From Priestia filamentosa (lineage in GTDB: Bacteria; Bacillota; Bacilli; Bacillales; Bacillaceae_H), in contig NZ_FXAJ01000003.1 in assembly GCF_900177535.1 (NCBI RefSeq), forward strand, positions 124,001 to 188,000: a stretch of 64,000 nt of DNA. Direction: 5' to 3'. The translations under genes and the position numbers were made by a program. Below the pieces are notes generated by a model. That model was not told where the DNA came from and did not search any database. It was given only the letters and a program-made list of their open reading frames with translations. This document shows, piece after piece, positions 55,121-64,000 of the stretch; position 1 is the first letter of the stretch; every line of letters begins with the position of its first letter.

Positions 55121-55594
55121 TTAACGAACTTGAAATTCTGTAACGTGTGTTGCTTTTGTGGTGCCATCGTTTTTTAGAAGATGCACAGGGCCATCATCTT
55201 TAAGCGGTTTGCCATCTTTTGAAAAGGCTAACAAATAGGTATAGGCTTCTTCAAGAGGTACAATGACTTCACCCTTTTGAGTTATAACGGCAAGCTCACA
55301 AGCATCACTGAGCGGCTCGGCATTTTTTAAAAAATGAGAAAGGTGAATAGCAAATGATCCTGTTAAAATACGTTCACGTTCGTATTTACGTTCAGATTTC
55401 AAAGTAGGAGGAGAAACGTTTCCTTCACTAATTTCACGAGACCACTGTCTTGCTGTTAATTCTTTTGAATCGCTTTCATCATTTTGTCTTTTAAGCGTTT
55501 GTCTTTCAACTTTGCGGTCATCAAAAATCCAGACGCTTGGATCTAATGTAATTGGATAAGATACTTTTCCTTTTAAGATGATAATATCATTCAC
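55121..55594 (-). CDS. ylaL: YlaL-family protein
   Basis: A 157-residue soluble protein starting NDIIILKGKVSYPITLDPSVWIFDDRK. It matches the ylaL gene by size and position between phoH (ylaK) and ylaN. Mixed beta and helix predicted; no known catalytic motif. The start has AAAGGGAG upstream. Function unknown. Confidence 0.85.
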   Translation of the reverse strand: MNDIIILKGKVSYPITLDPSVWIFDDRKVERQTLKRQNDESDSKELTARQWSREISEGNVSPPTLKSERKYERERILTGSFAIHLSHFLKNAEPLSDACELAVITQKGEVIVPLEEAYTYLLAFSKDGKPLKDDGPVHLLKNDGTTKATHVTEFQVR

Positions 55595-55792
55595 TATGAA
55601 AAACTCCCTTTGTTTACAATAATTAATCTCCGCTCTTTTAGTATAAAGAACAAGAACAAAGCTGTCATCTTGAAATTATGAATGTTCTTAATAAATCAAC
55701 AATCTTCGTTAGCAGCCTATTTTATGAATGTAAAAAGTCTTTTATTTTTTAAAATTGTTCATCGTAATTTGGAATGAACCACTTGTTTTTTC

Positions 55793-55821
55793 TTGCAATT
55801 TAGTTCGTTTAACTGTATGAT
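55793..55821 (+). promoter_or_regulatory. SigA promoter of ylaN
   Basis: TTGCAA (55793-55798) and TATGAT (55816-55821) with a 17-bp spacer. Confidence 0.65.
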
Positions 55822-55864
55822 TTATAGATAGAATAGGAAATCGCTCGGGAACGGAGGGATTAAT

Positions 55865-56146
55865 TTGACGCCTGAGGTTGCAGTAGATCATCGTGAAAGA
55901 GCATACGCACTGCTAAAGGCGGATGCGGAGAAGATTTTGAAGCTTATTCAAGTTCAAATGGATAACTTAACAATGCCGCAATGTCCTCTTTATGAAGAGG
56001 TTTTAGATACACAAATGTTCGGCTTATCACGTGAAATTGACTTTGCGGTAAGACTTCATCTTATCGAGGAAGATAAGGGGAAGCAACTATTAGATCGCCT
56101 AGAACGTGAACTATCAGCCCTACATGAAGCCTTTACAAAAAAATAA
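55865..56146 (+). CDS. ylaN: UPF0358 family protein YlaN
   Basis: A 93-residue helical protein matching B. subtilis Yla[23 protein letters not shown], then [31 protein letters not shown], with key residues Cys51 or so and His. YlaN is needed for growth at low iron and recent work places it as an iron-binding partner of Fur. TTG 55865 has GGAGGGA upstream. It ends in a strong terminator before ftsW. Confidence 0.93.
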   Translation: MTPEVAVDHRERAYALLKADAEKILKLIQVQMDNLTMPQCPLYEEVLDTQMFGLSREIDFAVRLHLIEEDKGKQLLDRLERELSALHEAFTKK

Positions 56147-56153
56147 GAAATAT

Positions 56154-56191
56154 AAAAACTCAAACTTAGGCTCAGTCGGTTTGAGTTTTTA
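56154..56191 (+). terminator. Terminator after ylaN
   Basis: AAAAACTCAAAC and GTTTGAGTTTTT around a 13-base loop. Confidence 0.9.
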
Positions 56192-56461
56192 TCATTTTAC
56201 GTTATAAGAGGGCAATAATCCCTAGTTTCGTTCTCTCTCATTCAAAAGTAGGAGATTTCTTATTTCATACATAAAGGAATTTGTGCCTAAAAGGAAGAAA
56301 AGATAAAAATAAGAACTTTTTGTCTATAGTGCTCAACTTTCAAAAAGGACAGGTTTTAGACTTACTTAGAAAGGGATATACCCTACACACATGCTGCACC
56401 TTACTTATAACACAGACAACTTTTTCATCTCAACGATGTTGAAGGGACGAGGGAAGAGACT
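56192..56461 (+). other. Leader and promoter region of ftsW
   Basis: AT-rich, without any supported gene. No promoter with both good boxes could be picked out by eye; the last 60 bases contain only the ribosome site ACGAGGGAAGAG. Confidence 0.45.
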
Positions 56462-57652
56462 ATGTTTAAAAAGATGTTTCGAAACTATGACTATTCAATT
56501 ATTATTGCGCTTGTTCTTCTGTGCTCAATTGGCCTTGTAATGGTTTACAGTGCAAGCGTGATTACGGCTGTTTCAAGATATGATTTTGCACCAGATCACT
56601 TCTATCAAAGGCAGAAACTCTCGTTGATTATTGGAGCGCTCGTGTTTTTTGTGACGATGATTGTTCCATATCAGCTTTATGCTCGCTTTATTAAAGGAAT
56701 ATTAGCGCTCGTCGTTGTTGGACTCTTTCTCGTGAGTTTATTTGGACATGTTTCGAACAATGCCGCAAGTTGGCTACGTTTTGGGGGCTTGAGTATTCAG
56801 CCTTCTGAATTTGTAAAACTCGCCATTGTTCTCTATTTGGCAATGGTGCTTGAAAAACGTCAGCCATATCTTAATGATTTTAAAAGAGCATTTACAGGAC
56901 CGGTTTTAATCGTTATATTCTTAACTGGATTAATTGCTGTTCAACCAGATTTTGGAACAGCCATGATTGTATTAGGGATTGCTGCCGCTGTTCTTCTTTG
57001 TTCAGGTATTAATAAGTACACATTTAGAAAGTTTTTGGCTCTAGGGGTTGGGTGTATTCTTGTTATCCTGCCAATAGCTTGGATGACAGGGTATATCTCA
57101 CCAACAAGAATTGCCCGTGTTACAACAATGTTAGATCCATTCAAAGATGCATCAGGAGAAGGATTTCAGCTTGTTAATGCATATATAGCGATGGGCTCTG
57201 GAGGATTTTTTGGAGCTGGTCTTGGTCAAAGTGTGCAAAAGTACGGCTATCTCCCAGAATCACATACAGATGCCATTATTGCGATTATTGCAGAGGAATT
57301 AGGATTTGTTGGTGTAGCTACAGTCTTATTTCTCCTTGCATTTATTATTATTAAAACATTGCTGCTTGCTAAAAAATGTCAAGATGTATATGGAAGTTTA
57401 ATTTGTATTGGAATTGCCACAACAATTGGAATTCAAGCCTTTTTCAATTTAGGTGGAATTACAGGTGTTATTCCCCTTACAGGTGTTCCACTTCCTTTTG
57501 TAAGCTACGGAGGAACCTCAATTTTACTTTTACTAGCCTCAATGGGAATTGTTGTTAATATATCTATGTTTACAAATTATCGAAGTAAGAAAGCAGAAGG
57601 AGAAGAATCCCCTTTGAGAGCTGTAGATTCAAAGGAAGAGAGCTCTTTTTGA
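56462..57652 (+). CDS. ftsW: Septal peptidoglycan polymerase FtsW
   Basis: SEDS-family glycosyltransferase that builds septal wall with its PBP2b partner. The 396 residues carry about ten membrane helices. Conserved features are MVYSASVITA near residue 27, WLRFGGLSIQPSEFVKLA near 101, ESHTDAIIAIIAEELGF near 268 and GVPLPFVSYGGTSIL near 340. The tail is acidic and cytosolic. Typical length is about 400. The locus before pyc matches ylaO in B. subtilis. A hairpin terminator follows. Confidence 0.95.
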   Translation: MFKKMFRNYDYSIIIALVLLCSIGLVMVYSASVITAVSRYDFAPDHFYQRQKLSLIIGALVFFVTMIVPYQLYARFIKGILALVVVGLFLVSLFGHVSNNAASWLRFGGLSIQPSEFVKLAIVLYLAMVLEKRQPYLNDFKRAFTGPVLIVIFLTGLIAVQPDFGTAMIVLGIAAAVLLCSGINKYTFRKFLALGVGCILVILPIAWMTGYISPTRIARVTTMLDPFKDASGEGFQLVNAYIAMGSGGFFGAGLGQSVQKYGYLPESHTDAIIAIIAEELGFVGVATVLFLLAFIIIKTLLLAKKCQDVYGSLICIGIATTIGIQAFFNLGGITGVIPLTGVPLPFVSYGGTSILLLLASMGIVVNISMFTNYRSKKAEGEESPLRAVDSKEESSF

Positions 57653-57671
57653 AAAAAAACAGTGAATAATA

Positions 57672-57720
57672 TGTCGAAAAACCACGAAATGTAAGCGTAC
57701 ATCTTCGTGGTTTTTTGACA
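57672..57720 (+). terminator. Terminator after ftsW
   Basis: AAAAACCACGAA and TTCGTGGTTTTTT with an inner ATGTA/TACAT pair; outer GTC/GAC also pair. Confidence 0.92.
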
Positions 57721-57748
57721 TGTTATTCAGAAAATTTACACATAACCC

Positions 57749-57777
57749 TTGTGAGCATTAAAAAGTTCAAGTAATAT
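57749..57777 (+). promoter_or_regulatory. SigA promoter of pyc
   Basis: TTGTGA (57749-57754) and TAATAT (57772-57777) with a 17-bp spacer. Confidence 0.65.
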
Positions 57778-57794
57778 ATCTTCATATAGCAAAT

Positions 57795-57822
57795 TTTTTG
57801 ATGTAAAGTTTTTGATGTAAAG
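57795..57822 (+). repeat. Exact tandem 14-bp repeat in the pyc leader
   Basis: TTTTTGATGTAAAG occurs at 57795-57808 and again at 57809-57822, just before the ribosome site GGGGAGAGGG. Confidence 0.95.
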
Positions 57823-57835
57823 GGGAGAGGGTAAA

Positions 57836-60800
57836 ATGAGCACAGTAACAAAAAATATTGGGAAAGTTTTAGTTGCAAACAGAGGAGAAATTGCAATTCG
57901 AATTTTTCGTGCTTGTACAGAGCTGAACATTCGAACGGTTGCAATTTATTCGAAAGAGGATACAGGATCCTTCCACAGATATAAAGCAGATGAAGCATAT
58001 TTGGTTGGTGAGGGGAAAAAACCAATTGATGCATATCTTGATATCGAAAATATTATTGAAATTGCTAAAGAACATAACGTCGATGCCATTCACCCAGGGT
58101 ATGGTTTCTTATCAGAAAATATCCAATTTGCAAGGCGCTGTGAAGAAGAAGGATTAACTTTTATTGGACCAAAAAGTAAACATTTAGATATGTTTGGAGA
58201 TAAAGTAAAAGCTCGTCACCAAGCAGTAAGCGCTGGGATTCCTGTTATCCCAGGTACAGATGGTCCTGTTTCGTCACTAAGTGAAGTTGAAGAATTCGGT
58301 GAAAAATATGACTACCCATTGATGATTAAAGCATCTCTAGGCGGCGGTGGCCGTGGAATGAGAATTGTCCGCAGTCATTCTGGACTAAAGGAAGCTTATG
58401 AGCGAGCAAAATCTGAAGCAAAAGCAGCATTTGGAAACGATGAAGTATATGTTGAGAAATGTATTGAAAATCCAAAGCATATTGAAGTACAAATTCTTGG
58501 AGATCATGATGGAAATATCGTTCACTTATATGAGCGTGATTGCTCTATTCAGCGTCGCCATCAGAAAGTAGTGGAAGTTGCGCCAAGTTTATCGCTTGGT
58601 GAAGATCTTCGCCAAAGAATTTGTGACGCAGCAGTTAAGCTGGCAAAAAACATCCAGTACATAAACGCTGGAACTGTTGAGTTTCTCGTAGCTGGAGACG
58701 AATTCTACTTCATTGAAGTAAATCCACGTGTACAAGTAGAGCATACAATTACAGAGATGATTACAGGGGTCGATATTGTACAATCTCAAATTCTAATTGC
58801 TGATGGCTATTCTTTACATGAAAATGCGATTGGAATACCATTACAAGAAGATATTAAAACAAACGGTTATGCAATTCAATCTCGTGTAACAACAGAAGAT
58901 CCACAAAACAATTTTATGCCTGATACAGGTAAAATTATGGCCTATCGTTCAAGCGGTGGTTTTGGAGTTCGTTTAGATACAGGAAACAGTTTTCAAGGAG
59001 CCGTTATCACACCGTACTATGATTCGCTTCTTGTAAAAGTAACAACATGGGCTTTAACTTTTGAACAAGCTGCAGCTAAAATGGTGCGAAATTTAAAAGA
59101 ATTCCGAATCCGTGGAATTAAAACAAACATTGCCTTTTTAGAAAATGTTGTAAAGCATGAAAAGTTTTTAAAAGGAGATTATGATACGTCGTTTATTGAT
59201 GCTTCTCCAGAGCTTTTTGTCTTTCCTAAGCGAAAAGACCGTGGAACGAAAATGCTCTCTTATATCGGAAATGTCACAATTAACGGCTTTCCTGGAATTG
59301 GAACGAATAAAAAACCGGTTTTTGAGAAGCCACGTGTTCCAAAGATTTCAAGCAGTGAGCCATTTGTAGACGGAACTAAACAAATTTTAGATAAAGAAGG
59401 CGCAGAAGGTCTTGTAGATTGGGTAAAACAACGAAAAGAAGTTCTTCTTACAGATACAACGTTCAGAGACGGTCATCAATCATTGCTAGCAACGCGCGTG
59501 CGTACACATGATTTGAAAAAAATTGCAGAACCAACGTCGCGTTTACTTCCTGAACTATTTTCAATGGAAATGTGGGGAGGCGCTACATTTGATGTTGCTT
59601 ACCGCTTCCTTAAGGAAGATCCATGGAATCGCTTAATTGAACTTCGTAAGCAAGCGCCAAACGTACTATTTCAAATGCTTCTACGCGCATCAAATGCGGT
59701 TGGTTACAAAAACTACCCTGACAATGTTATTAAAGAGTTCGTGGAAAAGTCAGCACAAGCAGGTATTGATGTTTTCCGTATTTTTGATAGCTTGAACTGG
59801 GTTGATGGTATGCGTCTTGCAATCGACTCTGTTCGTGATACAGGTAAGATTGCAGAAGCGGCAATATGCTACACAGGAGACATTTCAGACCCAACTCGCC
59901 GTAAATATAACCTAAACTACTACACAGACTTAGCAAAAGAGCTACAGGAATCAGGAGCCCATATTCTAGGCATTAAAGATATGGCAGGGTTATTGAAGCC
60001 TCAATCAGCATATGAACTTGTATCAGCTTTAAAAGATAAAATTGATATTCCAATTCACTTACACACGCATGATACAAGCGGAAATGGAATCTTCACATAT
60101 GCGAAAGCTATTGAAGCAGGAGTCGATATTGTCGATGTAGCAGTAAGTTCAATGTCTGGTTTAACTTCACAGCCTAGTGCAAGCACGCTTTACTATGCGC
60201 TTGAAGGAACGGACAGAAAGCCTGGAGTAGCTGTTGAGAACCTTGAGAAGCTTGGACACTATTGGGAAGATGTTCGTAAGTATTACAGCGCATTTGAAAG
60301 TGGAATGAATGCTCCGCATACAGAAGTGTACGTTCATGAAATGCCTGGTGGACAATATAGCAATCTGCAGCAGCAAGCAAAAGGCGTTGGGCTTGGTGAG
60401 CGCTGGGATGAAGTGAAAGCTATGTATGCGCGCGTAAACGAGATGTTTGGAGATATCGTGAAAGTAACGCCTTCTTCAAAAATTGTAGGGGATATGGCAC
60501 TTTATATGGTGCAAAATAACTTAACAGAAGATGATGTATATGACAGAGGAGAAACGCTTGATTTTCCTGATTCTGTTGTTGAGTTTTTTGAAGGTTATCT
60601 TGGTCAGCCTCATGGTGGTTTCCCAAAAGAGCTTCAGCGCATCATTCTTAAAGGGCGTGAGCCAATCACAGTTCGTCCTGGTGAGCTGTTAAAACCAGCT
60701 GATTTTAAAGAGATTCGCGATACCTTATTCCATAAGCTTAACAGACCTGTAACAAGCTTTGATGTTATCGCATCTGCTCTATATCCAAAAGTATTTCTAG

Positions 60801-61285
60801 ATTATCAAAAAACGCTTGAACAGTTTGGGGATATGTCTGTATTAGATACGCCAACATTCCTTTATGGCATGCGTTTAGGCGAAGAAATTGAAGTAGAAAT
60901 TGAGCGTGGTAAAACACTTATTGTTAAGCTTGTATCAATTGGAGAGCCTGCAGCAGACGGAACGAGAGTCGTTTATTTTGAGCTTAACGGTCAGTCTCGT
61001 GAAGTTGTGATAAAAGATGAGAGTATTAAATCAACTGTTGCTGTTAAGGTTAAAGCAGATAGACAAAATCAGAATCATATTGGTGCTTCAATGCCAGGTA
61101 CAGTTGTGAAAGTCCTTGTTGAAAAAGGAGAGAAAGTCTCAAAAGGTGATCATTTAATGATTACAGAGTCAATGAAGATGGAAACAACAGTACAAGCTCC
61201 GTTTGATGGTGTCATTACAGAGATTTATGCTAAAAACGGTGAAGGAATTAGCACGGGTGACTTATTAGCGGAAATTCAAAAATAA
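57836..61285 (+). CDS. pyc: Pyruvate carboxylase
   Basis: Biotin enzyme making oxaloacetate from pyruvate, CO2 and ATP to refill the TCA cycle. The 1149 residues are the usual length. Biotin carboxylase spans about 1-455 (KVLVANRGEIAIRIFRACTE, GGGGRGMR, FIEVNPRVQVEHT). The carboxyltransferase starts near 535 (LTDTTFRDGHQSLLATR) with MWGGATFDVAYRFL and the metal-binding HLHTHDTSGN. The biotinyl domain ends the chain with Lys1114 in ESMKMET. The start has GGGGAGAGGG upstream. Confidence 0.98.
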   Translation: MSTVTKNIGKVLVANRGEIAIRIFRACTELNIRTVAIYSKEDTGSFHRYKADEAYLVGEGKKPIDAYLDIENIIEIAKEHNVDAIHPGYGFLSENIQFARRCEEEGLTFIGPKSKHLDMFGDKVKARHQAVSAGIPVIPGTDGPVSSLSEVEEFGEKYDYPLMIKASLGGGGRGMRIVRSHSGLKEAYERAKSEAKAAFGNDEVYVEKCIENPKHIEVQILGDHDGNIVHLYERDCSIQRRHQKVVEVAPSLSLGEDLRQRICDAAVKLAKNIQYINAGTVEFLVAGDEFYFIEVNPRVQVEHTITEMITGVDIVQSQILIADGYSLHENAIGIPLQEDIKTNGYAIQSRVTTEDPQNNFMPDTGKIMAYRSSGGFGVRLDTGNSFQGAVITPYYDSLLVKVTTWALTFEQAAAKMVRNLKEFRIRGIKTNIAFLENVVKHEKFLKGDYDTSFIDASPELFVFPKRKDRGTKMLSYIGNVTINGFPGIGTNKKPVFEKPRVPKISSSEPFVDGTKQILDKEGAEGLVDWVKQRKEVLLTDTTFRDGHQSLLATRVRTHDLKKIAEPTSRLLPELFSMEMWGGATFDVAYRFLKEDPWNRLIELRKQAPNVLFQMLLRASNAVGYKNYPDNVIKEFVEKSAQAGIDVFRIFDSLNWVDGMRLAIDSVRDTGKIAEAAICYTGDISDPTRRKYNLNYYTDLAKELQESGAHILGIKDMAGLLKPQSAYELVSALKDKIDIPIHLHTHDTSGNGIFTYAKAIEAGVDIVDVAVSSMSGLTSQPSASTLYYALEGTDRKPGVAVENLEKLGHYWEDVRKYYSAFESGMNAPHTEVYVHEMPGGQYSNLQQQAKGVGLGERWDEVKAMYARVNEMFGDIVKVTPSSKIVGDMALYMVQNNLTEDDVYDRGETLDFPDSVVEFFEGYLGQPHGGFPKELQRIILKGREPITVRPGELLKPADFKEIRDTLFHKLNRPVTSFDVIASALYPKVFLDYQKTLEQFGDMSVLDTPTFLYGMRLGEEIEVEIERGKTLIVKLVSIGEPAADGTRVVYFELNGQSREVVIKDESIKSTVAVKVKADRQNQNHIGASMPGTVVKVLVEKGEKVSKGDHLMITESMKMETTVQAPFDGVITEIYAKNGEGISTGDLLAEIQK

Positions 61286-61319
61286 AAAAAAGCGACGAGT
61301 TCTCTCGTCGCTTTTTTTA
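61284..61319. terminator. Bidirectional terminator between pyc and ctaA
   Basis: AAAAAAAGCGACGAG and CTCGTCGCTTTTTTT around a TTCT loop. Confidence 0.93.
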
Positions 61320-62225
61320 TTATATACGTTTTTTCTTTTTATCTCGACTTGCTACCATTACTAAATAACTTAGAACACCGAATAGACAGCTAATAAATAA
61401 TGAATGTGAAAGGGAGAAGAAAAGACTTAGTTTTGTGTAGACAACAAGCACTCCTGACAATGCCTGCAGGCAAACAAGCACAAGAGATGCTAACCATCCA
61501 TAATAAATGTTCTTTTGATCTTTATAATGTTTCGCAGCATGAATGAAAGCGATCAAAATAAGAACAAAAATAAGACCAGCAGCCATTCTGTGAGCCATTT
61601 GAACCCATTCATTAAATTGTGTTGGCATATTCGTCCCATAGCAGAATGGTACATCAGGGCAAGCAAGACTTGACTCTGTATGACGAACGAACGCTCCTGA
61701 ATATACAACAATAAAACTATAGGCTAGTGTTCCATAAATAAATCCTCTCATTGGTTTGCGGATAGATACGTTATCAGCATCAAGTTTTTTATCCACTTCA
61801 AAGATTAATAGAGTAAGAAGAAGAACAGAAGCAAATGAAACAAGAGAAACACCAAAGTGTAAAGCCATAATGATATCTGATTGTCCCCAAACTACTGCTC
61901 CTGCTCCAAGAAGCGCTTGTAGAACAAGGAACACAAGAGACATGATTGATAAGAACTTCGTTTCACGAATATGTCCAATTGCAATCCATGACCAAATACA
62001 TAAAGCTAGGACGATAAAACCGCCGACTCCTGTTACTACACGGTGAGCAAGCTCAATGATAAGCTCAGGAGTAATATTACTTGGAATAAGCTCTCCGTGG
62101 CAAAGTGGCCAAGAACGTCCACAGCCCATGCCAGATCCGGTCTTTGTTACGAGTGCCCCACCTAATAAAATAAACAACATCGCAAGTGTTGTAATAACAG
62201 ATAATACTTTTAAACCGCGTTGCAA
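61320..62225 (-). CDS. ctaA: Heme A synthase CtaA
   Basis: Membrane enzyme oxidising heme O to heme A for cytochrome oxidase, about 301 residues with eight helices. Two cysteine pairs are present as in B. subtilis: [10 protein letters not shown] near residue 32 and CPDVPFCYG near 190; heme-ligand histidines in ELAHRVVTG and MAHRMAAG. The start is uncertain: TTG 62225 has GGTGA five bases upstream, while GTG 62234, ATG 62243 and ATG 62255 are also in frame. It is divergent from ctaB, as in Bacillus. Confidence 0.94.
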   Translation of the reverse strand: MQRGLKVLSVITTLAMLFILLGGALVTKTGSGMGCGRSWPLCHGELIPSNITPELIIELAHRVVTGVGGFIVLALCIWSWIAIGHIRETKFLSIMSLVFLVLQALLGAGAVVWGQSDIIMALHFGVSLVSFASVLLLTLLIFEVDKKLDADNVSIRKPMRGFIYGTLAYSFIVVYSGAFVRHTESSLACPDVPFCYGTNMPTQFNEWVQMAHRMAAGLIFVLILIAFIHAAKHYKDQKNIYYGWLASLVLVCLQALSGVLVVYTKLSLFFSLSHSLFISCLFGVLSYLVMVASRDKKKKRI

Positions 62226-62741
62226 ATTATTCACCATCCTCATTGTCAATAGCATCTTTTGTTAAGTATGTTGTTGTGAAATGTTATAAAGGCGCTTCTT
62301 TATCCTATCATAAATTCTTTTATGAAAAAGACAAGAAAAAAGGAAGAGGTGCAGGAAAAAAAACGTTTACCACAGAAATGTAAACTTATAGAAAATAGCT
62401 AACTTTTAGCATGAAAGCGCTACAATTTGTGGTATGCTAAGAGAAAAGTATTAAAAACTCTCCAAGATTACGCTCGAGATTAGTCCTTTCACATATTCCA
62501 TATCCATTTTAGAGGTTTTTATAGAAAACAATCAACAAGAGAATAAGGGATTTGTTTGTTTGACATAAAAAGTCCATATTTTTTTCATATTTCTTTCACA
62601 ATTATCGACAAAACCGCACTAATCAACTTCCAATGTTAAAAATACTAAATTAGGCTCATATGTTTATAACCTTATAAAGAGCAAGATACACCTCTGTATA
62701 GCCTGAAGTAGCTTTATGAGAGTCAAAAGGGGGGAGAGGAA
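62226..62741. promoter_or_regulatory. ctaA-ctaB divergent control region
   Basis: About 515 bases without a gene. It holds a cre-like ATGAAAGCGCTACAAT at 62411-62426 with one mismatch, and two ResD-like sites: TTGTGAAAT at 62274-62282 and TTTCACAAT at 62594-62602. In B. subtilis the cta genes answer to ResD and CcpA, so these sites are plausible, though short motifs occur by chance. Confidence 0.45.
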
Positions 62742-63662
62742 ATGGATTATTCCACAGAATCCGTATCATTGCCACCGCAGAATCCAGAAATTAAAACAAC
62801 AGTTTGGCAAGAGTTTTTAACTGTTATTAAAATTGGCATCGTAAATTCAAGTATGCTCACTACATTTACAGGTTTTTGGCTTTCCCTCAAGTTTAATGAA
62901 AAACCTTTTACTGAGCATCTAGACCTTGCTTTCTTCACCCTAGTAGGTTCAGCGTTTATTATTGCGGGATCTTGTAGCTTAAATAATTATATTGATCGAG
63001 ATATTGATCCTCTTATGAAAAGTAAACAAAAAAGACCAACTGTTACAGGTCGATTTCAACCTTTAACAGTATTACTTATTGGGCTTGGATTGACAGCAAC
63101 AGGACTTTTTATGCTGTTAGCTGCTCAAGTTATAGCCGCTCTTGTTGGAGTAGTCGGCATTTTTACATACATTTTTTTCTACACCATGTGGTCGAAACGT
63201 CGCTATACAACAAATACCATTATTGGTAGTATTTCAGGGGCTGTTCCTCCGTTAATAGGGTGGGGAGCTGTTGATCCTACATTAAGTCTTGAAGCCTGGA
63301 TTCTCTTTTTAATTTTATTCATTTGGCAGCCTCCCCATTTTTTTGCACTTGCCATTTTGCGAGCTGAAGAGTATAGAGCTGCTAAAGTTCCAATGTTACC
63401 TGTTGTTTATGGTAATAGACTAACAAAGCGACAAATGATTGTATGGATAACTTGTTTAATTCCGCTACCCTTTTATCTTTATGAGTTAGGCATAACATTC
63501 GTTGTTATTGCATCTATTTTAACAATAGGTTGGCTCTTAATAGGGGTAAGTTTATATTGGAAATTAAAAACTGAAAAATGGGCTAGAATCATGTTTGTTT
63601 ATTCTGTTAACTATGTCACGTTTCTTTTTATAAGTATGATTTTAGCTAGCTTCTTTACTTAA
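62742..63662 (+). CDS. ctaB: Protoheme IX farnesyltransferase (heme O synthase)
   Basis: UbiA-type prenyltransferase adding farnesyl to heme B, giving heme O for CtaA. The 306 residues have about nine membrane helices. The Mg2+/diphosphate motifs are NNYIDRDIDPLMKSKQKRP near residue 84 and WQPPHFFALAILRAEEYRAAKVPMLP near 195, shown here by their key residues. The start has GGGGGGAGAGG upstream. It precedes ctaC, the start of the cytochrome caa3 oxidase genes. Confidence 0.96.
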   Translation: MDYSTESVSLPPQNPEIKTTVWQEFLTVIKIGIVNSSMLTTFTGFWLSLKFNEKPFTEHLDLAFFTLVGSAFIIAGSCSLNNYIDRDIDPLMKSKQKRPTVTGRFQPLTVLLIGLGLTATGLFMLLAAQVIAALVGVVGIFTYIFFYTMWSKRRYTTNTIIGSISGAVPPLIGWGAVDPTLSLEAWILFLILFIWQPPHFFALAILRAEEYRAAKVPMLPVVYGNRLTKRQMIVWITCLIPLPFYLYELGITFVVIASILTIGWLLIGVSLYWKLKTEKWARIMFVYSVNYVTFLFISMILASFFT

Positions 63663-63698
63663 TTTGTTTCTTCTTTACTTTTTATATAGAAGAATAGG

Positions 63699-63749
63699 AA
63701 GCGTTTTTGTAAAGGTTTAAGATTTTTTTAAAGAAAACGCTTTTATCTC
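63699..63749 (+). terminator. Hairpin between ctaB and ctaC
   Basis: GGAAGCGTTTT and AAAACGCTTTT enclose an A/T-rich loop of about 26 bases. It may be a partial terminator within the cta operon. Confidence 0.6.
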
Positions 63750-63788
63750 GAAAGTTGATTTGAAAATAAAAGAATAGGGGGATAGAAC

Positions 63789-64000
63789 ATGGGAAAATGG
63801 CGCCTATTATCTTTGCTCAGTTTTGTTATCCTGTTTCTTTCTGGCTGTGGTGAGCCCTTTATATCAACGCTTACTCCAGCTGGTGAAGTAGCAGACGCAC
63901 AGTATGAACTTATGCTTTTAAGCACTGCCATTATGGTTCTAGTTGTTGTAGTTGTGACAGTTATTTTCATCTACGTTATTATTCGTTTTCGACGAAAAGG
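63789..64000 (+). CDS. ctaC: Cytochrome c oxidase subunit II (CtaC), N-terminal part
   Basis: Only the first 70 codons are in the window. The start MGKWRLLSLLSFVILFLSGCG is a lipoprotein signal with lipobox LSGC and Cys20, as in B. subtilis CtaC. A second hydrophobic segment (LLSTAIMVLVVVVVTVIFIYVI) and then IRFRRKG follow, the start of the second transmembrane hairpin. The copper A domain and the C-terminal cytochrome c domain would lie right of the window. GGGGGATAG lies upstream. Confidence 0.92.
   Translation, partial: MGKWRLLSLLSFVILFLSGCGEPFISTLTPAGEVADAQYELMLLSTAIMVLVVVVVTVIFIYVIIRFRRK

Overview
The window is chromosomal core DNA of a low-GC, endospore-forming Bacillaceae species. Many proteins resemble Bacillus subtilis products closely, and the gene order follows two B. 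subtilis stretches (patA-[cheV]-ykyB-ykuE-ykuI-ykuJ-abbA-ccpC-ykuNO-dapHL-ykuSTUV-ktrC-rnjA-rpoY-ykrA-def-pdhABCD-SR1-speA-yktAB-suhB, then ylaF-typA-ylaHIJKLN-ftsW-pyc-ctaAB-ctaC). Spore-linked genes (gdh-type glucose dehydrogenase, a YjcZ-like peptide, a YlaJ lipoprotein, a coat-like Gly/Pro/Tyr protein, abbA) support a spore former. A Priestia-like lineage is possible, but the window alone does not prove a genus. I see no rRNA, tRNA, CRISPR, prophage, plasmid or insertion sequence.

Layout. 1-6.8 kb: ribH, a membrane protein, then glcT with the glucose PTS operon ptsG-ptsH-ptsI behind a GlcT antiterminator element. 6.8-9 kb: cidAB with its LysR regulator. 9-17 kb: an unknown gene, acetyltransferase, SDR, nitroreductase, ykwC, patA, corA, a broken CheW-like gene and ykyB. 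17-23 kb: glcU-gdh and ppx/ppk, which look inserted relative to B. subtilis. 23-34.7 kb: the yku region: Tat phosphoesterase, EAL protein, abbA, ccpC, Fur-controlled flavodoxin, dapH/dapL, redox genes and ktrC. 34.7-38.7 kb: rnjA-rpoY, ykrA, def. 39-45.3 kb: YjcZ-like peptide, pdhABCD, SR1/SR1P. 45.3-57.7 kb: speA to ftsW. 57.8-64 kb: pyc, ctaA, ctaB and the start of ctaC, which runs off the window.

Functional threads. Carbon flow: glucose uptake (PTS and GlcU), glucose dehydrogenase, pyruvate dehydrogenase, pyruvate carboxylase, with CcpC, a CcpN-type operator at SR1 and cre-like sites. Diaminopimelate: patA, dapH and dapL are the three dedicated acetylase-branch enzymes, all within about 18 kb. 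Phosphate: ppk sits behind four TTnACA-like repeats at exact 11-bp steps. Iron: the flavodoxin promoter carries two Fur boxes.

Nothing here is an obviously new multi-gene system. The best leads are small: two candidate tiny peptides (23 and 21 codons) with their own ribosome sites and terminators, the decayed CheW-like gene in the slot where B. subtilis keeps cheV, the phased PhoP-type array at ppk, and a long hairpin between pdhB and pdhC. All family assignments are from reading the translated sequence; no database search was run.
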